DNA of 64,000 bases from Rufibacter sp. DG15C (GCF_001577755.1 NZ_CP010776.1:2108001-2172000), one strand, 5' to 3'; numbered from the stretch's first letter, positions 24,212-32,791 are shown. Translations and numbers: made by a program. Notes: generated from the sequence alone by a model not told the origin.

Positions 24212-26824
24212 ATGGTTAACACTCTTATTGGTGATGTTGGGCATATCAGTGTGATTGTCGCGTTTGTGGCCGCATTGGTGTCTTCTTTTGCTTACTTCTT
24301 CGCTTCCCGGCTGAATAGCCTAGAGGCTGATCAAGAATCCTGGCGCAAGCTGGCCCGAGGTGCTTTCTTCGTGCACTCTTTGGCCGTGGTGGGGATTATC
24401 TTCGCCCTGTTCAACATCATCTACGCGCACCGCTACGAGTACCATTACGCCTGGAGCCACTCCAGCAACCACCTGCCGGTGCATTACATGATTTCCTGCT
24501 TCTGGGAAGGTCAGGAAGGCTCGTTCCTTCTCTGGATTTTCTGGCATGCGGTCTTGGGTCTTATTCTAATCAAATATTCTAAGAAGTGGGAAAGCCCGGT
24601 GATGGCCGTTTTCTCCTTCGTGCAGATTTTCTTGACGTCCATGATTCTGGGCGTGGTCATTGGCGACTTTAAACTAGGCAGCTCACCGTTTATCTTAATG
24701 CGGGACTTCATGACGGATGCTCCGGTGTTCCAGATGGACCCTAATTTTGTACCTAAAGACGGTACTGGTCTAAACCCATTGTTGCAGAACTACTGGATGG
24801 TGATTCACCCGCCGGTCTTGTTCCTGGGCTTTGCCGCTACCTTGGTGCCGTTTGCCTTCGCCATTGCCGGTCTCTGGAAGAAGGAATTCTCTTCCTGGAC
24901 TAAACCTGCCTTGCCTTGGGCTTTATTTGCCGCGGGTATCTTGGGTCTTGGGATCATGATGGGTGCCTACTGGGCCTATGAGACCTTGAACTTTGGCGGG
25001 TATTGGAACTGGGATCCGGTAGAAAATGCCGTCTACATTCCGTGGTTAGTACTAGTAGGGGCTATCCATACCTTGATTGCCTACCGCAAGAGCAGAACTG
25101 CTTTGCGCGCTACCTTCATTTTGTTTATCACGTCCTTCCTGCTAATCCTGTACGCTACCTTCTTAACGCGTAGTGGTATCTTGGGGAACGCCTCCGTGCA
25201 CTCCTTTACTGACTTAGGCTTGTCAGGGCAGTTGTTTACCTATTTGGCGGCGTTCCTGGTGCTGTCTATCGCCTTATTGATTTACCGCTGGAAGTTCATT
25301 CCTGCTACTGAGAAAGAGATTGCCACTTATAATGGCGAATTCTGGGTATTCATTGGGGCTGCGGTCCTTTGCTTGGGCGCGTTCCAGGTATTGGTGACCA
25401 CGTCTATCCCGGTGTACAATTCTTTCATGGGCTTCATTGGCGTGAAAACCAACGCGGCCTTACCTGCAGACCAGATTGCGCACTACACCAAGTTCCAGTT
25501 ATGGATGGGCGTGGGCATCGCGCTCCTGTCTGGCACGGGGCAACTATTATGGTGGCGCAAGCAGAACCTAGGCGAGAAAATCTCTGACGTGTTTGCGGTG
25601 CCGTTCATCTTCACGGCCTTGTTCACGGCGCTTATCCTGCTTTTGAGTAAGCGGGGAGACATGGGCATCGCGGAGAAAATCAACAACCCCGTGTACATTG
25701 TGGTCTTGATTGCCGGTTTGTATGCCTTCTTCAGTAACCTGCGTGTGTTGTTTGTACTGCTCAAGTCTAGAGTAGCTATTGCCGGTGGCGCGGTGGCGCA
25801 CATTGGGGTAGCCCTGATGCTGTTGGGTATATTATTCTCGGCGGGCTATTCTAACATCATCTCTAAGAACATGTCTGGAATGGTGTACGCTCGTGAGTTT
25901 GGCGATGACATTAACCGCGACAACGTCCTGCTGTGGCGCAATGATGCCAATGACATGGGGCCTTACAAAGTAACCTACAAAGGCCAGTACCTGGAGGTAG
26001 ATAACATCCCAGAGCATGTGAACAAGCAGATGCTCTTCAGGCTGGCCGATGAGTACAAAGCCGTAGCCCGCGGTCCTTTGAAAGACGGCGACAAGGTGAT
26101 TTACAACGCCGGTGATACCGTGGATCTGGTGTCTCCAGAGAATACCTATTACCAGGTAGAATACAAGCACCGCGAGTCAGGCGAAGTCTTTACGCTGTAC
26201 CCACGGGCTCAGGTGAACCCAGAGATGGGCTTGCTGGCCTCGCCAGACATCAAGATGATGCCGGGCAAAGACTTGTACACCCACGTCTCTACCATTCCAG
26301 ACCCCAATGAGGAGAAGGAGTGGGGCGAACTGAAGGAGTTTGAAGTGAAGATTGGCGACACCATCTTCGTGAACGACTACGTGGCCGTGTTGAACGGTAT
26401 TGAGCCAGCCAAAGACACCTTGCTGTTGCAGTTGAAGCCGGGCGACATTGCCGTGCAGGCAGACATGCAGGTGATGGGCGAACGCCGTACGTACCACGCG
26501 CACCCAATCTACGCTATTAGAAACAAGAGCCAGGTAGGACAGGTGCCAGAAGAGATTGAAGACCTAGGCATGCGTCTGTTCTTGTTGAGCATCAACCCAG
26601 AGAAGGGTAAAATTACCATCGGTGTGAATACCACACAGAAGGACTATATCATCTTGAAGGCTATGGAGAAGCCGTTCATAAGCATTCTCTGGATTGGTAC
26701 CATCATCATGACGATCGGGTTTATCATGGCCATTGTGCGTCACTACAATGATGGCAAAACCAAAGGTGGCAAAACAGCAGTTGGTAAAAAGGCCATCACC
26801 ACTCGTGAAAAGCAGATAGCCTAA
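24212..26824 (+). CDS. ccmF: CcmF-like haem lyase (CcmF/CcsA family)
   Basis: An 870-residue membrane protein of the CcmF/CcyK family that attaches haem to apocytochrome c. It has many transmembrane helices up to about residue 560. The WWD haem motif is present as GGYWNWDPVENA (about 262-273), and conserved histidines occur in MVIHPPVLFLG and LVGAIHTLIA. A large periplasmic insert lies roughly between residues 570 and 820, followed by a last helix (ISILWIGTIIMTIGFIMAIV) and a basic tail. The length exceeds E. coli CcmF (about 650) because of this insert. No ccmG or ccmH gene follows; a terminator ends the unit. Confidence 0.92.
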   Translation: MVNTLIGDVGHISVIVAFVAALVSSFAYFFASRLNSLEADQESWRKLARGAFFVHSLAVVGIIFALFNIIYAHRYEYHYAWSHSSNHLPVHYMISCFWEGQEGSFLLWIFWHAVLGLILIKYSKKWESPVMAVFSFVQIFLTSMILGVVIGDFKLGSSPFILMRDFMTDAPVFQMDPNFVPKDGTGLNPLLQNYWMVIHPPVLFLGFAATLVPFAFAIAGLWKKEFSSWTKPALPWALFAAGILGLGIMMGAYWAYETLNFGGYWNWDPVENAVYIPWLVLVGAIHTLIAYRKSRTALRATFILFITSFLLILYATFLTRSGILGNASVHSFTDLGLSGQLFTYLAAFLVLSIALLIYRWKFIPATEKEIATYNGEFWVFIGAAVLCLGAFQVLVTTSIPVYNSFMGFIGVKTNAALPADQIAHYTKFQLWMGVGIALLSGTGQLLWWRKQNLGEKISDVFAVPFIFTALFTALILLLSKRGDMGIAEKINNPVYIVVLIAGLYAFFSNLRVLFVLLKSRVAIAGGAVAHIGVALMLLGILFSAGYSNIISKNMSGMVYAREFGDDINRDNVLLWRNDANDMGPYKVTYKGQYLEVDNIPEHVNKQMLFRLADEYKAVARGPLKDGDKVIYNAGDTVDLVSPENTYYQVEYKHRESGEVFTLYPRAQVNPEMGLLASPDIKMMPGKDLYTHVSTIPDPNEEKEWGELKEFEVKIGDTIFVNDYVAVLNGIEPAKDTLLLQLKPGDIAVQADMQVMGERRTYHAHPIYAIRNKSQVGQVPEEIEDLGMRLFLLSINPEKGKITIGVNTTQKDYIILKAMEKPFISILWIGTIIMTIGFIMAIVRHYNDGKTKGGKTAVGKKAITTREKQIA

Positions 26825-26845
26825 GCGGTTTTTATAAAATTATGC

Positions 26846-26880
26846 AAGAGGGAGAGCAGGCAACTGTTCTCCCTCTTTCT
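26846..26880 (+). terminator. Terminator of the ccmF-like gene
   Basis: AAGAGGGAGA (26846-26855) pairs with TCTCCCTCTT (26868-26877), with further GCAG/CTGT pairing inside and T residues after. Confidence 0.8.
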
Positions 26881-26890
26881 ATTTACAAAT

Positions 26891-26932
26891 CCTGTTTTTG
26901 CCGAGTTTTCAGAAAAAGAGGCTATTTTCCGC
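26891..26932. repeat. Palindromic element, copy 9 (degenerate)
   Basis: CCTGTTTTTGCCGAGTTTT faces AAAAAGAGGCTATTTTCCG. Only the spacing and part of the arms are kept. It ends two bases before the chosen ATG of the next gene. Confidence 0.55.
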
Positions 26933-26933
26933 C

Positions 26934-27791
26934 ATGCAACCAGACTCTAATCCGCTTTCAAGTTCTTCTAGCCAATTGACCAAAGTAGCCATCATAGGCG
27001 CAGGCAACGTAAGCACGCACTTAGCTACTGGGTTGAAAGCGGCGGGCGTAGAGGTAGTTTGGGTGTACAGTCGCACAGAAAGGCATGCGCAAGAGTTGGC
27101 GCAACAAGTCCAAAGTCAAGCCATCACCAATGTTGATTTTACCGTAGCGCCGCTGGCGGATATCTATCTGCTTTCCATTCCAGACCAGGCTTTGGATCAG
27201 TTGGCGAGAGAAGCGGTTTTTCCAGCCAATGTCTTGGTGGTGCATACCTCGGGGGCTCAGCCTTTGCAGGTGCTTTCGTCTATTTCTGGAGTAAGGAGAG
27301 GCGTCTTCTATCCCTTGCAGACATTCAGCAAAGAAAAGGCCGTGGATTGGCAGACAATTCCCATTTGTGTAGAAGCGGAAAGACCAGAAGACGAGAGAAT
27401 TTTAAAGGAACTGGGCAAACTGTTAAGCAATCAGGTTGTAATCCTGCAGGGAGAGGCGCGCAAGAAATTGCACGTGGCCGCCGTCTTCGCGTGTAACTTC
27501 ACCAACCACTTGTGGGGCATAGCGCAGGAATTGTTGCAGAAGGCGCAATTGCCTACGCATTTGCTGGAGCCGCTCATGCAGGAGACACTGGAGAAGGCCA
27601 GGCAGTTTCCGCCGTTCATGGTGCAGACCGGACCGGCGCAACGCAATGACAAGAATACCATTCAGGCGCATCTGCAATTGTTGGCCGGCAATCCGCAGTA
27701 CCAGCAGGTGTACCAGACCCTTACCCGAAGCATTCAAACCACCGCCTCCGAAAATGGCCTGATTTCCGGAAAACAGGCCAAAAACGACTGA
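26934..27791 (+). CDS. Rossmann-like / DUF2520 domain oxidoreductase
   Basis: A 285-residue predicted NAD(P)-binding protein. After a serine-rich start (MQPDSNPLSSSSSQ) comes the dinucleotide motif VAIIGAGNVSTHLATGL, an F420-reductase/ProC-like Rossmann domain to about residue 125. A helical DUF2520 domain follows (KKLHVAAVFACNFTNHLW, TGPAQRNDKNTIQAHLQLL). The family is widespread and its reaction is not firmly known. The ATG at 26934 is chosen because an upstream ATG lies inside palindrome copy 9. The last 13 or so codons (NGLISGKQAKND) are encoded by palindrome copy 10, so the element supplies the C-terminus. Confidence 0.85.
   Translation: MQPDSNPLSSSSSQLTKVAIIGAGNVSTHLATGLKAAGVEVVWVYSRTERHAQELAQQVQSQAITNVDFTVAPLADIYLLSIPDQALDQLAREAVFPANVLVVHTSGAQPLQVLSSISGVRRGVFYPLQTFSKEKAVDWQTIPICVEAERPEDERILKELGKLLSNQVVILQGEARKKLHVAAVFACNFTNHLWGIAQELLQKAQLPTHLLEPLMQETLEKARQFPPFMVQTGPAQRNDKNTIQAHLQLLAGNPQYQQVYQTLTRSIQTTASENGLISGKQAKND
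27749..27786. repeat. Palindromic element, copy 10, inside the end of a coding region
   Basis: CGAAAATGGCCTGATTTCC and GGAAAACAGGCCAAAAACG. The right arm is canonical and the left arm carries changes. The element lies entirely within the DUF2520 gene and ends three bases before its TGA stop. Confidence 0.9.
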
Positions 27792-27828
27792 TTGCCTTTC
27801 TGATACCGAAGACAAAACTCGTCTGGTT

Positions 27829-27858
27829 TTGATAGGGGCCGCAGGTTGCCTACCTTTG
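27829..27858 (+). promoter_or_regulatory. Promoter of the ferredoxin gene
   Basis: TTG (27829-27831) and TACCTTTG (27851-27858) with exactly 19 bases between them. The ATG follows 25 bases after the -7 box. Confidence 0.8.
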
Positions 27859-27883
27859 CACCCTTAATGAACATTGCCCCAGA

Positions 27884-28213
27884 ATGAAAGTCGTCAATAT
27901 TACTTATAAGTTCGAAGACGGGAAACCAGATGAAACTCATCTGGGAGCCGAAGGAGAGTCTGTGCTGGATGTAGCCCTTAACAACGGCGTACAACTACAG
28001 CACAATTGTGGAGGCGTCTGTGGGTGCAGTACTTGCCATGTCTACATTGAAAGCGGGATGGATGACCTCCCCGAAATCACCGACAAGGAAGAAGACTTCA
28101 TTGACCGCGCCGTGAACCCGCGCCTTAACTCCAGACTGGCCTGCCAGTGCGTGGTGCAAGGCGGCCAGGACCTGGTAGTCACCATCCCCAAGCAAGATTT
28201 CCTTGGACACTAG
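27884..28213 (+). CDS. fdx: ISC-type [2Fe-2S] ferredoxin
   Basis: A 109-residue adrenodoxin-like ferredoxin that donates electrons, typically in iron-sulphur cluster assembly. The cluster cysteines are C42, C48, C51 and C87 (CGGVCGCSTCHVY, then RLACQCVV); C46 and C89 are additional cysteines near the site. The EEDFIDRA segment matches the conserved acidic helix that recognises partners. It is followed 147 bases later by iscX, which supports an ISC role, but the core genes iscS, iscU, hscA and hscB are not in the window. It has its own strong promoter. Confidence 0.93.
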   Translation: MKVVNITYKFEDGKPDETHLGAEGESVLDVALNNGVQLQHNCGGVCGCSTCHVYIESGMDDLPEITDKEEDFIDRAVNPRLNSRLACQCVVQGGQDLVVTIPKQDFLGH

Positions 28214-28216
28214 TTT

Positions 28217-28350
28217 TAATGAATAGTGATTAATGACCAATGAATAATATCAGATGAAGACACATCATGAGTATTGCTGTTTTTAACATTTCTGATTATT
28301 TCATTTCTTATTAATCATTAGTCACTGGTCATTAATCATTACTATTAATC
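28217..28350. repeat. Inverted repeat built from ATTAATGACC-like words, 86-base spacer
   Basis: TGATTAATGACCA (28227-28239) pairs with TGGTCATTAATCA (28326-28338), and neighbouring words partly extend the pairing. It fills the fdx-iscX gap. Size and layout resemble the repeat at 24067-24208, but the sequence is unrelated. Confidence 0.75.
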
Positions 28351-28360
28351 ATTAGAAATT

Positions 28361-28600
28361 ATGAATAAATCATATGAACCGCCTATCAACTGGGCCGACC
28401 ATGAAGACATTGCCATGGCGCTTTATGAGAAGTTTGGCGATGAGTTTGGTGAAAGCAAAATCTACCGCATCCGGTTCACGGACTTGCTGGAGTGGATTTT
28501 AACGCTGCCTAACTTTGAAGGCACCCGCGAACAGGCCAACGAGGGCCACCTGGAGCAGATTCAGGCCGCCTGGGTGTATGAGTGGAGAGACAATCAATAG
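28361..28600 (+). CDS. iscX: IscX (YfhJ) iron-sulphur assembly protein
   Basis: A 79-residue acidic protein of the IscX family, which binds IscS and iron and modulates cluster assembly. Family features are NWADHEDIAMALYEKFGDEF, the RIRFTDLLEWILTLPNFEG segment and the final WVYEWRDNQ, equivalent to the conserved A-W-x-x-E ending. It is slightly longer than the E. coli protein (66 residues). It lies downstream of the ferredoxin, as in many ISC operons, and 21 bases before kdsC. Confidence 0.9.
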   Translation: MNKSYEPPINWADHEDIAMALYEKFGDEFGESKIYRIRFTDLLEWILTLPNFEGTREQANEGHLEQIQAAWVYEWRDNQ

Positions 28601-28621
28601 ACTGTTGTAGCCAGATTTGCC

Positions 28622-29116
28622 ATGCAAGCGCTTCCAGACTTCCGGAACATTTCCACCTTCATTTTTGACGTAGACGGCGTTCTCACGGACGGCACGCTCA
28701 TGTGCTTTTCTACGGGAGAGCAGGCGCGGTCTTTCAACATCAAAGACGGGTATGCCATTAAGCATGCGCTTAAGAAGGGTTATAGAGTGGCCATTATCTC
28801 TGGCCGCAACGAGCCTGGCGTGCGCAAGCGTCTGGAGCAACTGGACATCAAGGACATTTACCTGGGCGTGGAGAACAAGCTGGACACCTGCCAGAACTAC
28901 CTCTACTACTATGGCATTGAGCCAGAGACGGTGGTGTTCATGGGAGATGACATGCCAGACCTGGAAGTTATGGAATACTGTGGGATTTCGGCGTGCCCGG
29001 CAGACGCGGCCATTGACATCTGTGACATAAGCCAGTACGTGGCCGCCGCCGAAGGAGGAAAAGGCGCTGCTAGAGAATTGATTGAGATGGTGATGAAGCT
29101 ACAGAAGCGCTGGTAG
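28622..29116 (+). CDS. kdsC: KdsC-type HAD phosphatase (KDO-8-phosphate phosphatase)
   Basis: A 164-residue C0-type HAD hydrolase that removes phosphate from 3-deoxy-D-manno-octulosonate 8-phosphate during lipopolysaccharide core synthesis. The nucleophile motif is FIFDVDGVLTDG (Asp16, with Asp18 as acid/base), motif II is AIISGRNE, and motif IV is FMGDDMPDLEVM. There is no cap domain, and the small size fits tetrameric KdsC. The neighbouring genes are unrelated to LPS, apart from a possible shared transcript with iscX. Confidence 0.92.
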   Translation: MQALPDFRNISTFIFDVDGVLTDGTLMCFSTGEQARSFNIKDGYAIKHALKKGYRVAIISGRNEPGVRKRLEQLDIKDIYLGVENKLDTCQNYLYYYGIEPETVVFMGDDMPDLEVMEYCGISACPADAAIDICDISQYVAAAEGGKGAARELIEMVMKLQKRW

Positions 29117-29230
29117 AGGGATTTTTTCCACTAACGTGCTTGGTTTTCAAATTATTGTAAAGAAAGTTGGCTTTTTTGAAAGAAATCATATATTTACAAT
29201 ATCATTCATTCTTTCAATTTTTAATTTCTT

Positions 29231-29425
29231 ATGAAAACAGGAACGGTAAAATTCTTCAACGAGTCTAAAGGCTACGGCTTTATCACCGAAGAAGGCACCA
29301 ATGAGGATTTCTTCGTACACGTGACAGGCCTCAACGGAATCCAAATCCAACAGCATGACAAAGTGGAATTCGACACCAAAGAAGGTAAAAAAGGCATTAA
29401 CGCGGTAAACGTGAAGAAACTCTAA
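29231..29425 (+). CDS. Cold-shock domain protein (CspA family)
   Basis: A 64-residue single cold-shock domain that binds single-stranded RNA and DNA. Both nucleic-acid-binding motifs are present as KGYGFI and DFFVHV. The 114-base upstream gap could hold a structured leader as in E. coli cspA, but I found no clear thermosensor structure. A terminator follows, so this is an independent unit. Which cold-shock paralogue it is cannot be judged from the sequence. Confidence 0.95.
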   Translation: MKTGTVKFFNESKGYGFITEEGTNEDFFVHVTGLNGIQIQQHDKVEFDTKEGKKGINAVNVKKL

Positions 29426-29461
29426 TTACCGCTTTCGCATACCCATTTTGTGAACTCTTCT

Positions 29462-29488
29462 AAAAGCCCCTGGTCTAGGGGCTTTTTT
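29462..29488 (+). terminator. Terminator of the cold-shock gene
   Basis: AAAAGCCCC and GGGGCTTTTTT form a stem around TGGTCTA, with a T run. Confidence 0.85.
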
Positions 29489-29508
29489 CATTTGTGGCCC
29501 CTTTGCCG

Positions 29509-29516
29509 TACCTTGC
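29509..29516 (+). promoter_or_regulatory. -7-like box before the UbiA-family gene
   Basis: TACCTTGC is a near match to TAnnTTTG. The expected transcription start near 29523 favours the GTG at 29542 over an ATG at 29494. Confidence 0.4.
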
Positions 29517-29541
29517 CCGCCTATCTGGGTTTATCTGCGCT

Positions 29542-30387
29542 GTGAAGAGTCTCCTGTCCCTTATTCGGTTTCCTAATCTGGTCATCATGCTACTCACGCA
29601 GGTACTGGTGCGCCTGTGTCTGGTGTTTCCGGAGCGTAGTCTGGCTAAGTCCTTCACCTGGCCGTTTGGCATTCTGTTGTTGGCCACGTTCTGCATTGGG
29701 GCATCTGGCTACATCATCAATGATTACTATGACCTCAAGATAGATCGCATCAACAAGCCTGAGCGCATCATAGTAGGCAAAGGCCTCACCCGCCGCAAAG
29801 CCATGATGTTGCACCTGTACCTGTCGTTGGTCAGTGTGGTTTTGGGGACATTGTTGGGCTGGCGCATCGGCTTGGTGTACCTGGGCACGGGACTGCTGTT
29901 GTGGGGCTATTCGGCGCAGTTGAAGAAGCGTATGCTGGTGGGTAATATAACGGTAGCCTTGCTGGCGGCAGCCATGGTGCTGGTGGTGCCCTTGCAGGCG
30001 GGACAACCGTCGCTGGCGGCCTGGGCCTACGGCATCTTCGCGTTTTTGATGACCTTGATCAGGGAGATTGTCAAAGACATGGAAGACGTGCAGGGTGATG
30101 CCTCCTTTAGATGCGAGACCTTGCCCATTGTCCTGGGTCTGCCCAAAACCAAGTGGGTGTTGTACTTTCTACTACTTTGCTTCTGGGCGTTCACGGGCTT
30201 TGTGATAGCGCATGAGTGGGAGTCCAAGCTGTTGGTGGTGTACCTGTTCATTGGCGTGGTGCTGCCGTCTTTGGTGCTATTTCGGCAACTATTCTACGCT
30301 GACCGCAAGCGCGACTTTGCCCAGTTGAGCTGGCTCTGCAAAGGCATCATGGTGACGGGCATTTTGTCCATGCTGGTGTGGCACTAG
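29542..30387 (+). CDS. UbiA-family prenyltransferase (geranylgeranylglycerol-phosphate synthase-like)
   Basis: A 281-residue membrane protein with about eight to nine transmembrane helices. The first aspartate-rich motif is NDYYDLKIDRINKPER and the second is KDMEDVQGD; together they bind the prenyl diphosphate through magnesium. In Bacteroidota such proteins are often labelled geranylgeranylglycerol-phosphate geranylgeranyltransferase, while others make menaquinone or haem A, so the acceptor is not certain. The GTG start at 29542 (MKSLLSLIRFPNL) is chosen because homologues begin near this amphipathic segment and a promoter-like box lies just upstream. Its stop codon touches palindrome copy 11 directly. 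Confidence 0.85.
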   Translation: MKSLLSLIRFPNLVIMLLTQVLVRLCLVFPERSLAKSFTWPFGILLLATFCIGASGYIINDYYDLKIDRINKPERIIVGKGLTRRKAMMLHLYLSLVSVVLGTLLGWRIGLVYLGTGLLLWGYSAQLKKRMLVGNITVALLAAAMVLVVPLQAGQPSLAAWAYGIFAFLMTLIREIVKDMEDVQGDASFRCETLPIVLGLPKTKWVLYFLLLCFWAFTGFVIAHEWESKLLVVYLFIGVVLPSLVLFRQLFYADRKRDFAQLSWLCKGIMVTGILSMLVWH

Positions 30388-30425
30388 CGTTTTTGACCTG
30401 ATTTCCGGAAAACAGGCCAAAAACG
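30388..30425. repeat. Palindromic element, copy 11
   Basis: CGTTTTTGACCTGATTTCC and GGAAAACAGGCCAAAAACG. It begins at the base immediately after the TAG stop of the UbiA-family gene. Confidence 0.95.
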
Positions 30426-30449
30426 AAGGCAAACTGCGTATCTTTACAT

Positions 30450-32756
30450 ATGGTGCTTTCTTCTGCAAAGTTCTGGATGAGTTTTCTCTGTGCCTGGGTG
30501 TTAACCTTCGCGGCGCAGGCGCAAAGCTCTACTCTGCCCCTAGGTTCCTGGCGTTTGCACGTGCCTAACAACCGCGCCAAGGCCCTCACCGAAACTCCCA
30601 ACTCCATCTATGTCGCCACGGAAGATGGCTTCTTCAGATTAATCAAGGAAGACAATTCACTGCAAGTACTTACCCGCACCGATGGCTTCAGTGACGTAAA
30701 CTTGGCCAGTGTGCGCTATGACTCGGCCTCTACTACGTTGGTGGTGGCCTATGAGAACACCAACCTGGACTTGGTGCAGGACGGCAAGATTAAGAACATC
30801 ACCGATTTGCTGCGAAAACAACTTGCCGGCGTCAAAACCATTCATCATCTCTACACGCACCAGAAGAAAGCGTATCTGTCCACATCTTTCGGGTTGGTTG
30901 TTGTGGATTTGGTCAAACTGGAAGTAAAAGACACCTACTCCAACCTAGGCCCGCATGGCGAAGCGGTGCAGGTCTACAGTTCCACCATTCTCAAAGACAG
31001 TTTGTTCATCACCTCCTCTATGGGCGTCATGGCAGCCTCTCTCCAAAACGCTAACCTGCTAGACTACAGAGCCTGGCGAAGATTTGCCATTGCCCAAGGA
31101 TTGCCTGCTCAGGCCACCGACAACACGAGAACAATTTCAGCCTTTCAAGGCAGGGTGTATGTGGGCGTGAATGGCAGCGGGCTGTACCAATACCAAAACA
31201 ATACCTGGCAGAGGGCGCCTTTCTCTACCCCAGACAATCAGTTTGCGGCCATTGAAACCAACGGCGTGAGGCTGGTGCTGGCCAGCGGCCCCAACGTAGT
31301 AGAAGCCAATGCCAACGGCCAAGCCACTAACTATACTAATCAATTTATAACCTCCGCGCGCATGGCTATTCCGGCCAAGGACGGAAGCATCTGGGTAGCA
31401 GACTACGTGAATGGATTAGTCCAACTAAAGAATAACACGGCAAAAACCATCGCGCCTAATGGTCCGGCCTTTGTGGATGTGTTCAGTTTGTACGCTGAAA
31501 ATAATACCCTTACGGCTCTGGGCGGTGGCTTTAACCAATCCTACTTGCAGGCTGGCTCTAGCGCAGGCTTCTACCAATACCAGGACGGGCAGTGGACTAG
31601 TTACAACCGGTTCAGCGGCGGGCAATTCCCGAGTAATGTACGCGACTTGGTAGCCGCGGTGCGAAACCCGGTGACCGGTAAGTTCTACCTGGCCAGCTAT
31701 GGCGGCGGTCTTTTGGAATGGGATGGTCTTGATAAGGTGACGCTCTACAATGAGACCAACAGTCCGCTTAGAAGTGCCATCCCAAGCAATCAGGATTTTG
31801 TGCGCATCACCAGTCTTGCGGTGGACCCGCAAGGCCATTTGTGGGTAGTGAACCGGAATCAACAAGCCAATGCGGCTGGTCTGTTTGAGCTACTGCCAGA
31901 CGGTACCTGGAAATCACATCCGTTTAATTTTCAGTTCAGCAACGCGCTGGACAAGATTGTGATTGACAACGAGGGCTATAAATGGCTTACGGTGAGTACC
32001 AATGCCCCGGGCGCGGGATTGGTGGTTTACAATGACTTGGACAAAACCTACCGTTACCTAGGCGGGGCCGGCGAAGGTGGTTTGCCCAGCCCGCAGGTTT
32101 ACAGCCTGGCCGTTGACAACAAAGGCGAAATATGGGTAGGAACCGGATCTGGGGTGGCCGTTTACAGCAGCGGCGCCGATGTATTTTCAACGGATGATCT
32201 AAGCGCCTATCTACCCATCTATGAGCGGCGCCCGTTGCTGCAGGGACAGGTGGTGCGCAGCATTGCCGTGGACGGTGGCAACCGCAAATGGATGGGCACC
32301 GACAACGGCGTGTGGCTCTTCAATGAAACCGGCGAGGAGCTGATCTCTAACTTCACCACCAAGAACAGTCCATTGCCTTCAGACAAGATCAGGGACATTG
32401 CCATCAACCACTTAACCGGCGAAGTCTTCATTGGCACCGAGGCCGGCGTTGCGGCATACAGAGGCGCTGCCACCAAAACAGAAAAAGTGAGCAAAGACTG
32501 TCTGCAGGTGTTCCCCAATCCGGTGCGGGCAGGGTACACAGGCTCTATTGGCATATCAGGTTTGCCCAACAACGGCTGGGTGAAGATTACAGACACTAGC
32601 GGCAAGTTGGTGTATGAAGGAAAGTCCAACGGCGGTACCTTCCCCTGGAACGGCCGCGACTACAAGGGCAACAAGGCCAAACCGGGTGTGTATGTAGTGC
32701 TGGCCGGTTCTGATGATGGCGTTGAGACCTGTTCCATCAAAATAGCCGTACAATAG
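30450..32756 (+). CDS. porZ: Type IX secretion system component PorZ
   Basis: A 768-residue secreted protein that in Porphyromonas delivers anionic LPS to the sortase complex which anchors T9SS cargo. A signal peptide ends at FAAQAQ. The next 650 residues contain many beta-propeller blades with repeated V-x-x-x-G-x-x-W/L-y patterns (YVATEDGFFRL, SIWVADYVNGLVQL, EIWVGTGSGVAVY, RKWMGTDNGVWLF), two propeller domains in the family. The last 85 residues (LQVFPNPVRAG to CSIKIAVQ) are a sorting-type beta-sandwich. A TATCTTTA box at 30439-30446 lies very close to the ATG, so translation could instead start at the ATG at 30477. recO follows, a pairing I recall from other Bacteroidota. Confidence 0.88.
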   Translation: MVLSSAKFWMSFLCAWVLTFAAQAQSSTLPLGSWRLHVPNNRAKALTETPNSIYVATEDGFFRLIKEDNSLQVLTRTDGFSDVNLASVRYDSASTTLVVAYENTNLDLVQDGKIKNITDLLRKQLAGVKTIHHLYTHQKKAYLSTSFGLVVVDLVKLEVKDTYSNLGPHGEAVQVYSSTILKDSLFITSSMGVMAASLQNANLLDYRAWRRFAIAQGLPAQATDNTRTISAFQGRVYVGVNGSGLYQYQNNTWQRAPFSTPDNQFAAIETNGVRLVLASGPNVVEANANGQATNYTNQFITSARMAIPAKDGSIWVADYVNGLVQLKNNTAKTIAPNGPAFVDVFSLYAENNTLTALGGGFNQSYLQAGSSAGFYQYQDGQWTSYNRFSGGQFPSNVRDLVAAVRNPVTGKFYLASYGGGLLEWDGLDKVTLYNETNSPLRSAIPSNQDFVRITSLAVDPQGHLWVVNRNQQANAAGLFELLPDGTWKSHPFNFQFSNALDKIVIDNEGYKWLTVSTNAPGAGLVVYNDLDKTYRYLGGAGEGGLPSPQVYSLAVDNKGEIWVGTGSGVAVYSSGADVFSTDDLSAYLPIYERRPLLQGQVVRSIAVDGGNRKWMGTDNGVWLFNETGEELISNFTTKNSPLPSDKIRDIAINHLTGEVFIGTEAGVAAYRGAATKTEKVSKDCLQVFPNPVRAGYTGSIGISGLPNNGWVKITDTSGKLVYEGKSNGGTFPWNGRDYKGNKAKPGVYVVLAGSDDGVETCSIKIAVQ

Positions 32757-32791
32757 CTGTTGTCATAAAAGGCAGCTTTACCGCAGGCTTT

